Positions 34,063-44,163 of a stretch of 64,000 nt of DNA are shown piece after piece. Origin of the DNA: Lepus europaeus. Its lineage: Eukaryota > Chordata > Mammalia > Lagomorpha > Leporidae. The first letter of the stretch is position 1, and each line of letters starts with the position of its first letter. The DNA is taken from positions 34,133,885 through 34,197,884 of the forward strand of contig NC_084844.1 of assembly GCF_033115175.1 (NCBI RefSeq). Direction: 5' to 3'. The position numbers and the translations under genes were made by a program. The notes beneath the pieces are model-generated. The model was given only the letters and a program-made list of their open reading frames with translations, was not told the DNA's origin and made no database searches.

Positions 34063-34400
34063 AGGGGCTGGCACTGTGGCTCACTAGGTTAATCCTCCGC
34101 CTACGGCGCCGGCATCCCATAGGGCGCCGGGTTCTAGTCCCGGTTACTCCTCTTTCAGTCCAGCTCTCTGCTGTGGCCCAGGAGTGCAGTGGAGGATGGC
34201 CCAAGTGCTTGGGCCCCTGCACCCGTATGGGAAACCAGGAAGAAGCACCTGGCTCCTGGGTTCAGATCGGTGCAGCACCAGCCGTAGCACTAGCCGTAGC
34301 AGCCATTTTGGGAGTGAACCAAACGAAGGAAGACCTTTCTCTCTGTCTCTCTCTTCTGTCCATAACTCTGTCAAATAAAAAAAAAAATTTTTTTTTAAAT
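34063..34400 (+). mobile_element. CSINE, mixed A/B features
   Basis: Subtype B-like middle (GGCCCAGGAGTGCAGTGG) with a subtype A head and an AACTCTGTCAAATAAA tail; AAAATTTCAG flanks both sides. Confidence 0.93.
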
Positions 34401-34456
34401 TTCAGATCTCCATACCCCTTTAAGTTATCTACCCACTTCTATTTAGAAAATATTTC

Positions 34457-34768
34457 AGGGGCCAGCCTTGTGCCATAGGGTATAAAGCCTCTGCCTGCAA
34501 TGCCAGCATCCCATAAGGGCATGCCAGTTCCTAGCCTGGTTCCTGTCCCAGCTGTTATGCTTTCAATCCAGCTACCTCCTAATGCACCTGGGAAGATCAG
34601 CAGAAGACAGCCCAAGTAATAGCACCTGCTACCCACATGGAAGACCCGGCATGGTGCTCCTGGCTCCTGATTTCAACCTGGCCTAGCCCAATTAGTTGCG
34701 GCCATTTGTGGAGTGAACCAGCAGATGAAAGATCTCTTTCACAAAAATTAATAAAGCTTTCTTAAAAA
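34457..34768 (+). mobile_element. CSINE subtype A/C
   Basis: Divergent copy with a short tail. Confidence 0.85.
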
Positions 34769-34782
34769 AGAAAATGTTTTGG

Positions 34783-35100
34783 GAACAGCGCTGTGGTGCA
34801 GTGGGTTAACTCCCTGGCCTGAAGTGCTGGCATCCCATATGGGTGCTGGTTCAAGACCCGGCTGCTCCACTTCGATCCAGCTCTCTGCTATGGCCTAAGA
34901 AAGCAGCAGAGGACAGCCCAAGTTCTTGGGCCCCTGCACCTGCGTGGGAGACCTGGAAGAAGCTCCTGGCTTCAGATTGGCGCAGCTCCAGCTGTTGCGG
35001 CCAATTGGGGAGTGAACCATCAGAGGGAAAACCTCTCTCACTCTGCCTCTCCTCTCTCTGTGTAATTCAAATAAATAAATAAAGCTTTAAAAAAAGAAAG
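34783..35100 (+). mobile_element. CSINE subtype A
   Basis: Full-length; GAAAATGTTT(T/C) flanks both sides. Confidence 0.95.
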
Positions 35101-35104
35101 AAAA

Positions 35105-35295
35105 TGTTTCAGAGAAAATATACAATTTTAAACAATTTTATCCCTTGATGGGCACTTGGGTTACTTCTACCTTTTTGCTATTGGAATAATGCTCCTATGA
35201 ATGCGAGTATACAAATATTTCTTTAAGACTGTTTTCAATTCTTTTGCAGATATACATAGAAGTAGAATTGCTAGAACATATGGATTTCTGTTTTT
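35105..35295 (-). mobile_element. L1M fragment, reverse orientation
   Basis: CTTGATGGGCACTTGGGTTAC, GGAATAATGCTCCTATGAATG and AGAAGTAGAATTGCTAGAAC match the reverse of the L1M ORF2 end. Confidence 0.6.
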
Positions 35296-35299
35296 AAGT

Positions 35300-35470
35300 T
35301 TCTGGAAACAGAGTTACAAGAGAGAGAGGGAGACAGAAAGATCTTCCACTGCTTTCCCAAGCACATTAGCAGGGAGCTGGATCATAAGTGAAGCAGCCAG
35401 GACTCAAACCAGCAGCCATATGGGATGCCAGTGCTGCAGGTGGCAGGTTAGCCCGCTATGCCACAACACC
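35300..35470 (-). mobile_element. CSINE fragment with internal deletion
   Basis: Reverse: tail and head present, middle missing. Confidence 0.8.
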
Positions 35471-35486
35471 ACCACCACTACTACCA

Positions 35487-35744
35487 CCCCACTCTGCTTC
35501 TGACCCAGCTCCCCACTAATGCACTGGGAAGGCAATGAAAGATGGCCCAAAGACCTGGGTCCCTGATACCTATGTGGAGACCAGATGGAGTTCCTGGCTC
35601 CTGGCTTTTACCTGGTCCAGATCTCACTGTTGCAGCCATTTGTGCCATGAACTAGCAGTTGGAAAGTCTTTGTCCCGCCCTCCCTTTCTCTGTTGCTCTG
35701 CCTTTCAAATAAATAAATACATCTTTAAAAAAAAAAAAAAAAAG
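35487..35744 (+). mobile_element. CSINE, 5' truncated
   Basis: Starts at TCTGCTTCTGACCCAGCTCC; normal tail. Confidence 0.85.
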
Positions 35745-35764
35745 TCCAAATACTAATACATGGA

Positions 35765-36290
35765 AGGGGGAGGTCCTTTTAAAAATTCATGGAATATGGT
35801 ATTATGTTTCTTTTGGAATGAAAAAAAAATTTAATCCATGCATTGTTTTTTCTTAGATTTATTTATTTGAAAGGCAGAGTTACAAAGAGATAGAGGCAGA
35901 GAGGTGTTTCATCCGCTGGTTCACTCCCCAAATGGCTGCAACAGCCAGAGTTGGGCAGATCAGACGCAGGAGCTTCTTCCAGGTCTCCCACATGGGTGGA
36001 GAGGCCCAAGCACTTGGGCCATCTTCTACTGCTTTCCCAGGCCATAGCAGAGAGCTGGTTTGGAAGTGGAACAGCCGGAACTCCAATCAGCACCCATATG
36101 AGATGCTGGCACTGCAGGTGGTGGCTTTACCTGCTATGCCACAGAAGCAGCCCCACTGCATTGTTTTTTTCATAGTACAGCTTTATCACAAACTTTCTGA
36201 AGATCACTCATATGCATGGATTTCAATTTTTCTGCACCAAATAAACTTATCTTTAATTTCATTTCCTTAACAAACTTTTGAAGTACCTTC
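35765..36290. mobile_element. Palindromic MITE-like element, copy 3, split by a SINE
   Basis: The left part has CTTTTAAAAATTCATGGAATATGG and the right part has TGCACCAAATAAACTTATC and CAAACTTTTGAAGTACC. A - strand SINE (35852-36154) is inserted, with TGCATTGTTTTTT on both sides as the target duplication. Confidence 0.5.
35852..36154 (-). mobile_element. CSINE subtype A
   Basis: Full-length reverse copy inserted in palindromic element copy 3. This is the last SINE before the SINE-free block. Confidence 0.95.
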
Positions 36291-36598
36291 ATACATACAA
36301 CAACATAAATGAGTTTAGTGCAAGAACCCAATCACAGAAGGCTATACACTGTCTGATTCAATTTATAGGCAATTCTAGAAGAAAAACTAGATCAGTGGTT
36401 GCCAAGGAGTTTCAGAAGAGGCTGACTGAAAAGGGGCACAAAGGAACATTTTCAGGTAATGGAATGTTCTAAATCCTGACTGTGGTAGTAGTACATGACT
36501 GTATGCATTTGACAAAACTCATCAAAATACACACTTAGTATTAGTGAGTTTTATTGTATATAAATTATATCTCCACAAAACTCATTATTTAAAGAAAA
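36291..36598 (+). mobile_element. L1M 3' untranslated fragment
   Basis: CTAGATCAGTGGTTGCCAAGG, GTAATGGAATGTTCTAAATCC and TTGACAAAACTCATCAAAATAC are L1M 3' blocks, ending at a T/A-rich tail. This is the last recognisable interspersed repeat before the SINE-free block of SKA2 intron 1. Confidence 0.65.
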
Positions 36599-39500
36599 AA
36601 AAAACAAGTGAAGCATTCATACATCTCATAATAACAAAAATAAACTTTCAATTATTTTTAAGTTTCAAATTCAAGCATTTTCTACACAATAAACAAAATT
36701 AGCACCAATTAAGACTTGGAGCAAGTTACCATAAGAAATAGCAGAGATTGTTTTCATCACTTATTAATTCCTGATAAAACCTAAGATTTGCCAGAACCCA
36801 TCCAAATCTGTTATAGAAAGAAGCAAATTACAGAGCACAAGACAAAACATAACAACTTAAGATATAAAAACTATTTTTTCAGTGTTTCAAAATACAGTAC
36901 AGTACTTAGCTTTTAGATAGTTTAAAAGTTTTTAAATTATGACTTTCTTGAAAAACACTGTTGGTAATAAAAGTATACAGCGATTTTTAGCAACAAAGTT
37001 TTGTGATAAATTATTCACAAACACTGAAGGAAGAAGTAAAACAAGAACAAAAATTATGGTGTGCATCCTGCTTTCAGATGCTTTGACAATACTATTGCAC
37101 TGCTAGCTGTAAAGTACAGTAGTGCAATAAAGTCAGAGCATTCGTTAGCAGTAACAAGTAGGGGGAAAAAAATCTTGCATCAGTTGAAGCTTCAGTGAAA
37201 ACAAAATGCTATTTTGGACGGAAGACACTCAAAACCTAAAAAAGTTTGTATCAGTGTTTAGGGGGAAAACAGGTATGACTTAAATGTCAAAGAGATATTT
37301 TTCTGATGACTATAATCAACATACAAGCAGATACACGCATAGATATAGAAAGGAAGTTTGTAAATATGTCCTAAGCCTTATTAGTAGTAATTAATATATT
37401 AGCAATACCTTAAGATTAGTAGTAACAAAAGCAGCTATAATTACTAAGGCAAAGGTGTTAAAAATATTCCTGTTTTCTATTGTGATATTTTCTTAGCTCC
37501 TTCTCCAAGATAATCGGTTAAATGTCATATAAAATGAGTCCTTTGAATAAGAGTATCAAAGAAAAGCAAACATAAGTTTCTCAATCTCTGTATACTCAAT
37601 CTATCACTCTGGAATTGTAAACACAACACCAAAAAAAAATTTTTTTTTAAAATCTTATGGCTTTTTACCTCTAGATTTTACTGATGGAAGAGCCAGTCAA
37701 GGAATCAATGTATTCTAAACAGGAAAACATTAGCCCAACTTAACTGAATACTTTGGAAGGAAATTTTAAAATCCCTGTTAACTCCTAAAATAAATATAAG
37801 AGAAGAACATATCCATTCCCTTCAAACTTAGTCAGATGTAAATCCAGAAACAGAATAGTATCACACCATATCACATTGCACTACCTTTTGTGTACAATCA
37901 CTAGTGACTGGTGCCACAAAAGAAGGACACTAGACAAATACCCATCAATAAGTGAAGGGAAGAAAGTCAGAGAACAAAGGTTACACTACAATGAGCTTAT
38001 TCCCCCATTAGTAATGTTGATTGATGCAAAAATACATTTCCATTATTTCCACCAACCTCCCCTTAAATGATTCAGTTCAGCTACTTAGCTGAACTGAGCC
38101 TACTAAGAAATGGACTCAAATTCCAAACAGCTGAAACATGAGATTCTTGGCCTCAACTCCTGGGCCACATAACTCAAAATATTACAATTTTTAAATCTGC
38201 TAGCCAACTATCAGGTTTTAAAGACAAATGTTTAATAGATAAATATTTAACTTTCTGAATTAGAAGCTAATACAAACAAGAAACATGAAAAAAATTAAAT
38301 TAAGAGGATCAGGCTGTCTACAAAACTAGAATAAGAACTTTTTTTTCAAAGTTAATATTCATGCCCTTTTCACCTGTTAAATATTCAATACTGGTTCTGT
38401 GGCAAATCCTTTATTTGGGTAATGCAAAGCCCAAAATTAGAAGATTGCACAGGAGATCACTTACGTTTAGAATCTAAGCTGGTTCACAGATAACTTTTTT
38501 TCCTAAAAGTACATGGCAAATCTGAAAATGCAAGATCTTTTATTAGCTAGTCAACACAAAGTAGTTAAATAAAAACAATAAATAAAGATCTGAAAACATT
38601 TTAATTATGCAAGCAAACCAATAACTTGAAAAATAAAAAAGCTACTAACTTACTTGCAAGTAATATAAGAAAGCAAAGAACCTGCTTTCTTTTTTCCTCT
38701 CTTCATAAAAGAATTTTAAAATGACCCAGTAATTTAAACAACGCTTAAAAACTTAAAAGCCTGGCTACTTCATAATTGTCTAAATCCTACTTTTTTTTTT
38801 TCAAAATGTTTACTTAATTGTCTTTCCCTAAAAATAAAATTTGCTCATCTAAGGAAGTCTTGTGAGAGTACTGGCCAGAAGAAGTTTAAAAGCTAAGCAA
38901 CCAATTTGAGGGGGAAAAAATATCTGTTAAAAGCAGAATTAGCATCAGTAAGCCTCCAACATTTAAGCAGGCATATCTACATCTGGAGGGAGGCAACCAG
39001 AATGGGAGGGGCAACATTTTATGTCTGCTGCTAGAATCAAACTACAAGACTTAACACAGCTTGTTTGCTTGCTGTTAAAAAAAAAAAAAAAAAAGACAGT
39101 AACAATAAAAATAACAAACTTTGAACTAAATGTTCATTCATTTGGAAAGCTAGGGAAAATTCTTCGCTGCCATTTCTCCCCCCCTCCACCTGTCTCCATC
39201 CTCACAACCCCTCCACAAAGAAAATTTACACACAAGATGTTAAGAGCAATTTGAAAGCATTCAAATCAACTTTGTGTATGAGAGGCACTTCAATCCGCTA
39301 AGACATTGGAAGAAAGAAGATACATCAAGGCATCACATTTTCTGCAGTAGCAGGGGGGGTGAAGATGGTGTCCGTTTCTTCCATCACCAGTACATGTCCT
39401 TTCCACAGCAGAAGTTAGAAACTCAAGATTCAGCCTGGAGACAGCAGAGCACAGGCATAAGTGATACCTAAGCAGTAATGCCAGGGGCTGGCCGACGGGT

Positions 39501-39599
39501 CTTGGATGGAGAAGAAAGAAGTTTCCTTAGTACACGTAATCTTGTTTTTCTTTAACAAACAAAAAAGACCGGCGCTCAAGGATGGGTGCTTCTCCCAAA
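36599..39599. other. SINE-free part of SKA2 intron 1 around miR-301a
   Basis: About 3 kb with no recognised interspersed repeat apart from short A or T runs. It holds miR-301a (37067-37152) and a stretch at 37861-37883 that shares its seed; the remainder has no recognisable feature. Confidence 0.7.
37067..37152 (-). ncRNA. MIR301A: miR-301a precursor hairpin
   Basis: The minus strand folds into a long hairpin. The 3' arm at 37080-37102 begins CAGTGCAATAGTATTGTC, which is mature miR-301a-3p with seed AGTGCAA. The 5' arm at 37118-37139 begins GCTCTGACTTTATTGCAC. All 86 nt agree with the human precursor as I recall it. It lies in SKA2 intron 1 in the sense orientation, as in human, so it should be processed from the SKA2 primary transcript. 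It belongs to the miR-130/301 family. No second family member (miR-454) was recognised nearby. Confidence 0.96.
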
Positions 39600-40516
39600 T
39601 CCCCCGTTTTTCGAGGCCAGCCCGATCTGAAACAATCGCTAGGGTAGGAGGGACAGGACTGAACAGAGGAACGAAGGAAAAAGCGCGGGCGATCAAGCTG
39701 CTGGTCCAGGGACGGAGGGAGGAGATAAAGGGGGAGCGCGGAGGGGCAGCTCCGTCAAGAACACGAGCAGGACAGTCCCCCCAGCTTGGCGGCCTCTCGC
39801 AGGCCACACACGCCGGCAACAGCGGGGCCACTTTCCGAGACGGTGGCTCGGCTCCCTACTTTCGCACCTCGAAAGCGGGGTGCCTCCACCGACCCAGTCC
39901 CGTCAGCGCCCCGGGAATGGGCTCCCCCTCTCATCCAACGCTTGCCACCTCCGGGCCAAAAAGAAGCGGGTCCAGGGGGCTCCCTTGGCCGCTCGCGAGG
40001 TGGGCACTCACGTCCAGCACCCTTTCTCGGGCTGTCTCAGCCCGTCCTCGAGACCTGAACGCCTCAGCCCGGCACCTCCCTCCCCCCTCAGGTTATTCCC
40101 CACCCCACCCTCCATCGCCCTTTCTTGGGAGTGTGAACGACCTCTCCCCTTCTTGGGGCCTCTGGGGGAACCATTCCAGCCACTTCTGAGTGGAAACAAG
40201 GACAATGCTGCCTGCACCAGGGGCAGCTCCTCGAAGGACAGAAAAGCAAGGGAAAGGAGCGAGCAATCCCAAAGGCCCGCACCCTCAGCATCTCCCGCCA
40301 TTTCCCTCACGAGTTACCCGGATGTAACCCCTTCCCCCGCGGCGGTTAGGAGCCCAGGCGGCGGCGGCGGCGGCTCCCTTCGGTGCAGGAGGAGGGAACT
40401 CGAGTCCGGTCCAGCCTCCGCCACCCAGAGTTTCCGGCCACTCCAAATCGCGGCCCACCTTCGAGGCCACTGAGGAAAAATGAATTACCCGGTAGAACTC
40501 CTTCACTTTGCACTCA

Positions 40517-40549
40517 CCATCAGTTCCAGCTTATCGACCTCCGCCTCCA
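40517..40549 (-). CDS. SKA2: SKA2 coding exon 1 (residues 1-11)
   Basis: The minus-strand ATG at 40549 opens MEAEVDKLELM and is followed by a GTGAGT donor at 40511-40516. These residues match the SKA2 N-terminus and begin the first helix of the coiled-coil protein. The exon ends in phase 0. It lies inside the CpG island, with three evenly spaced CCAAT boxes starting about 75 bp upstream. Confidence 0.94.
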
Positions 40550-41160
40550 TGTTGAATAGTTGACATTCCTCAGACCGCGGCGGCGCTTAAGCTGGAAGCT
40601 TTACCAGCACTGAGGGTCTCTATTGGACAGCTGTCACTCAACATCTCGCACTCATTGGCTGCTCCGTTTCCCCGGCGCCCGCCCATTGGCGACCGAGTAA
40701 CGCCCCTCGGCATGAAACACATTTTCCTGTTGGGCAAAGACACAAAACGCCGCGGGAGGATTGGCTGCCGGACCCATTTTTTTTGCCATTGGTTGCCCCC
40801 CCTCTCCTCTACTTTCAATTTTACAGTCGGGGCTCCGCTGAGGAGAGCTTACGGTTGGTGCAAGCGGAAGAAGAGCCAACCAATTACACAAGAGCTTCCA
40901 CCGACAGCACGGCGGCCGCGACACACCTTCTTTCCTCTCCGGCTTCCCCGCCCCTTCTCGCCCGCCTTCCTCGCATTCATACCAGAAGCGCCTCAACTCT
41001 GATTGGTCGGAGCGTGGTGCGCTCCCAGCCAATCACAAGCCAGGCTGTGACCCTCCGCTAGCCGGAGGGCGAATCCCGAAAAGACCGCGTCTGCGATTGG
41101 TCCCTCCGTGACAAGGCTTTAATTTTGAATTTTTCCTATGGCGTGCGACAGGCCAGTGCC
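40550..41160. promoter_or_regulatory. Bidirectional SKA2/PRR11 promoter with nine CCAAT boxes
   Basis: Between the SKA2 ATG (40549, minus) and PRR11 exon 1 (ending near 41193, plus) there are ATTGG motifs at 40622, 40654, 40685, 40760, 40788, 41002 and 41096 and CCAAT motifs at 40880 and 41029. The 40622/40654/40685 trio is spaced 32 and 31 bp, and 40760/40788 and 41002/41029 are spaced 28 and 27 bp. Such phased CCAAT boxes are typical of NF-Y-driven G2/M promoters. A shared NF-Y-regulated SKA2/PRR11 promoter has been reported in human cells. No TATA box is seen. Confidence 0.88.
41124..41129 (+). promoter_or_regulatory. CHR-like cell-cycle element TTTGAA on the PRR11 side
   Basis: TTTGAA starts 28 bp after the start of the nearest CCAAT box (ATTGG at 41096) and lies about 65 bp before the putative exon 1 donor. 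This spacing and order resemble promoters repressed by DREAM and activated by MMB/FOXM1 in G2/M. The role is inferred from the motif and from the mitotic role of both genes. Confidence 0.5.
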
Positions 41161-41193
41161 CGGACTTCATCTCAGCTCCAGGCTCTTAGACTA
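41150..41193 (+). other. PRR11: Putative PRR11 non-coding exon 1 (3' boundary)
   Basis: A consensus donor GTAAGTG at 41194-41200 closes a short GC-rich stretch just downstream of the last CCAAT box and the CHR-like element. The first in-frame ATG of PRR11 lies in the next exon (53053), so this exon would be entirely 5' untranslated. The left end is not defined. Confidence 0.5.
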
Positions 41194-41439
41194 GTAAGTG
41201 CAGGGGCGACTGTCGGCTACCTGGGCTCGCGCCGTCCGTTAGCTGGGCCTGTTGCTGCTTGCGTTCTTATGGCTTAAGGAGGTGAGGACTTTGGCTGGAC
41301 TCGGGGCAGAGATGGATGCGGAGGTGTGGAGGGGCGGTTTGGGGCTGCGGAAGCAGTGCTAGGCTTGGCTGCATCCCAGCCATACTTCTGTCTATTTATC
41401 ATCCCGCAAAATATGCTCTTTGCTCATTCTTTTTCCTCC

Positions 41440-41600
41440 TTGCTACTCAAGCTGGGTCCGCGGACGAGCGGCATCGGCTTCACCTGGTCTCTGGTTACAA
41501 ATGCAAATTACCGGGCCCCACCCAGACTGATTAAATCGGAATTTGTTATCTTAACGCGGTTCTCCCTTGTGGTTCTGGTGTTCCGGACTGGGACTAGTAC
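41440..41600 (+). mobile_element. Ancient MER-type repeat fragment (likely hAT-derived)
   Basis: GGTCCGCGGACGAGCGGCATC, TCACCTGG, GGGCCCCACCCAGACTGATT and AATCGGAATTTG in order match a common mammalian MITE-like repeat. It lies at the start of PRR11 intron 1, just past the CpG island. The family name is not certain. Confidence 0.45.
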
Positions 41601-42397
41601 TGGGTGATTGCTCGTAGTCCGAATACCGGCTCACTCTCTGTCAATTCTAAAAGCGCGCCCAGCTCATGAGGTGTCTCACACCTGCTGGACGAGGCTTTAG
41701 GGCACTGTAATCGCTTTTGACAGACAACACAGGAACTAGAAAAAGCAAGGGTTCCCAGCAGAAGACGTAAAACTAAATGGAAGCAAATACCAGGAATAGC
41801 GCTACGGGTGTTTGAGAAGAATCGCTTCAATCGATCATGGAAATCGATTATTTGACTGAAGCCTATTTGTGAGGGAGTGTAAAAGATCCCCATAAAAATG
41901 TGCTTTAGAAAACGGTAATGAAATGAACTGTTATTTCCTTCAGTTACTGCCACACCTTGGAAGTTCCCCTGATCAAAGAACGTTTCATATCACAGGGTGT
42001 AGTTTTAACAGAAGCAGCACGGCCAACTCCCACCAAAAAACAAAAAACAAAAACAAAAAACCTGTAATTCTTACTCTGTTATTTATTGCATCTTCCAACT
42101 GGAAAGTGTTTTGTAGCCATCCTTTAGCCATATAAAGATGTGAACTAAATCCTTCCTGACCAAGATTTCTCAGAATTTAGTTGCGTTAACACATAGTCTC
42201 TTAACTAAAAAAAGAAAACACTAGCTGGCTAGCTCCTAGAGGATGATTTTCATTAATTTACTGAATGAAACATTATTTAGTGGCTGCTAGAACTAGCTGC
42301 TGGAGAAATAAAAATGAATAAAATATATCCTATTGTTGAAAAGCTTGTAGTTCTGGAGGGTGACAAACATGCAAACAAAATTATAATGGGATAATGG
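41601..42397. other. PRR11 intron 1, start; no feature seen
   Basis: Unique-looking sequence without SINEs; a short (CAAAAA)n run near 42040. Confidence 0.5.
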
Positions 42398-42690
42398 GAT
42401 AAGCAGGTTAAGTTGCCATCTGCAATGCCAGTACCCCATATGAGCATGGGTTTGAATCCCAGCTGCTCCACTTCCAATCCAGCTCCCTGCTAATGCAGCT
42501 GAAAAAGCAACAGAAGACAGCCTTAGTTCTGGGAGCCTGGCCACATGGGAGACCCAAATGGAGTTCCAACCTCCTGGCTTTGGCCTGGACCAGCCCTGGC
42601 CTTTGGGGCAACTGGGAGTGAACCAGTGGTTGGAAGAATCTCTTTGTCTGTCACTCTGCCTTTCAAAAAAATTAGATGACCTTTAAAATA
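42398..42690 (+). mobile_element. CSINE subtype A/C
   Basis: First SINE after the SINE-free block, in PRR11 intron 1; head shortened. Confidence 0.88.
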
Positions 42691-43284
42691 TATATAATTT
42701 AGTTTTTGATGTACTGAAAAGCTTGGGACACCATGGATAGTTTGCTGTTTAGTATACTGCTCATCATTCGAGGAGATAAGGCTGCAACGTTGTGGGAAGC
42801 TTTGAAAGGCATGCTCAGGAATTTGGATTTTATTTGATGGATAAGGAAACCGTCAAATACTTTTAAGAAAGGGAATATTGGAGTCAGACTTTGTTTTAAA
42901 ATACTAATTCTGGTAACAATCTGGGAAATGAAGTGTAGAAAGAATGGCCAAAGGCAGGAGGATCCTTTAAGGAACATTCAGATAAACCCAGACTGAGAAA
43001 TATTCTCAAAACAGCTGGCCGGGACTCAAATATAAATTTGAAGAAGCAAATACATATATAAAAAGCCTAGGGAACTGTTATTAAGTGAAGGAGACTAAAA
43101 TGCTACAGCTGGATGCATTGTGAAGGAGGAAAGGGAAAAACTATAACATATATTGAGACAATCGGGGCATCATGTCATGGTGTGTTTCCCTGACTGTGAC
43201 TATAATTTTGCAGTGTCCATGTCCATGTTAGGAAACATAAACTACTGTAAGAGTGAAGTATCATGATATCTGCAACTATATTTT
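42691..43284. other. PRR11 intron 1, possible ancient repeat
   Basis: GCATGCTCAGGAATTTGGATTTTATTTG and TGGATAAGGAAACCG recall a common old mammalian repeat that I cannot name. No gene is seen. Confidence 0.3.
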
Positions 43285-43485
43285 TAAAGATTTATTTATT
43301 TAAAAGGCAGAGCAACACACACACACACACACACAAAATCTTATCCTATTGTTCACTCCCCAAATGGTAGCAATGGCCAAGGTTGGGCCAGGCTGGCAAG
43401 CCAGGAACCCGGAACTCCATCTGGGTCTCCTGGGTCTCCTACATGGGTGGCAGGGCACCAACTGCTAGGGCCATCTTCAATTGTA
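43285..43485 (-). mobile_element. CSINE subtype C, truncated, with (CA)n
   Basis: Reverse 3' part; ATTTATTTATTTAAAAGGCAG left end. Confidence 0.8.
43314..43336. repeat. (CA)n microsatellite
   Basis: About 11 CA units expanded inside a - strand SINE remnant. Confidence 0.85.
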
Positions 43486-43839
43486 ATTGGCTAAATATTA
43501 TCCCAATATCATTCTATCTTAATGCTGATTGACTAGATTAGCTAATTATTGAATTGGTAGAGGTAAAAAAAAAAAAAAACCTCTATAACCAACATACATG
43601 TTCATTTTAGTCTACATGGTAGTTTAAATTTAAGCAACTGCTTGAAAAATGGGTCACTTCACATGAAAATTAGGATTTCCACAGAACAAATTTCTTTGGT
43701 TCAAATAGGAACCAGCACAGATGCATCACCAATAATCCAAGCAAACAAGCAACTTTGTGTGTATATATATGAGTGTATGTAATTTTTATATTCTACAAGC
43801 AGTATCCTACTTTTCTCACTTTTACTATTTGCTTTATTT

Positions 43840-44163
43840 CTTTTAAAGATTTATTTATTTATTCATTTGAAAGGCAGAAGTAGAGAGGGAGAGAGAGAAA
43901 TCTTCCATCCACTGGTTCTCTCAACCAGATGGCTGCAACAGCCAGAGCTGAGCCAGGCTGAGCAAGGAGAGGGGAGCGAAGAGCTTCATCCGGGTCTCCT
44001 ACATGGGTGTAGGATCCCAAATACTTGAGCCTCCAGTGCTTTTTCCCAGGCCATTATCAGGGAACTGGTTGGGAAGTGGAGCAGCTAGGATTCAAACCTG
44101 CACTCATATGGGATGCTGGCATTGCAGACAGTGGCTTAACACACTGTGCCAGAATTCAGGCCC
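43840..44163 (-). mobile_element. CSINE subtype A/C
   Basis: Reverse copy, sense-antisense opposite to PRR11. Confidence 0.9.

Larger units (their letters stand above)
19810..40600 (-). other. SKA2: SKA2 locus (complete gene)
   Basis: There are four coding exons on the minus strand with consensus splice sites, all in phase 0: 11, 29, 59 and 22 codons, total 121 residues, the human length. Introns are about 7.6, 8.2 and 4.3 kb. SKA2 is a subunit of the spindle and kinetochore associated (SKA1/2/3) complex, which holds kinetochores on depolymerising microtubules and supports silencing of the spindle checkpoint. Intron 1 hosts miR-301a in the same orientation. The 5' end lies in a CpG island shared with PRR11. 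The outer bounds given here (start site and poly(A) site) are estimates. Confidence 0.93.
39600..41350. promoter_or_regulatory. CpG island shared by SKA2 and PRR11
   Basis: This GC- and CpG-rich block covers SKA2 exon 1, the intergenic promoter and the presumed PRR11 exon 1, and extends about 900 bp into SKA2 intron 1. It holds no SINE. Open frames inside it (up to 227 codons on + at 39506-40189) show no recognised domain and are attributed to base composition. Confidence 0.85.

Noticed and set aside
33912-34478. A 188-codon + strand frame
   Set aside because: Its core is the SINE at 34063-34400, with intron sequence on both sides.
39506-40189. A 227-codon + strand open frame and an overlapping 197-codon frame (39880-40473)
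   Set aside because: Both lie in the SKA2/PRR11 CpG island, where stop codons are rare. They have no recognised domain, low-complexity Pro/Ser/Arg composition and run antisense through SKA2 intron 1.
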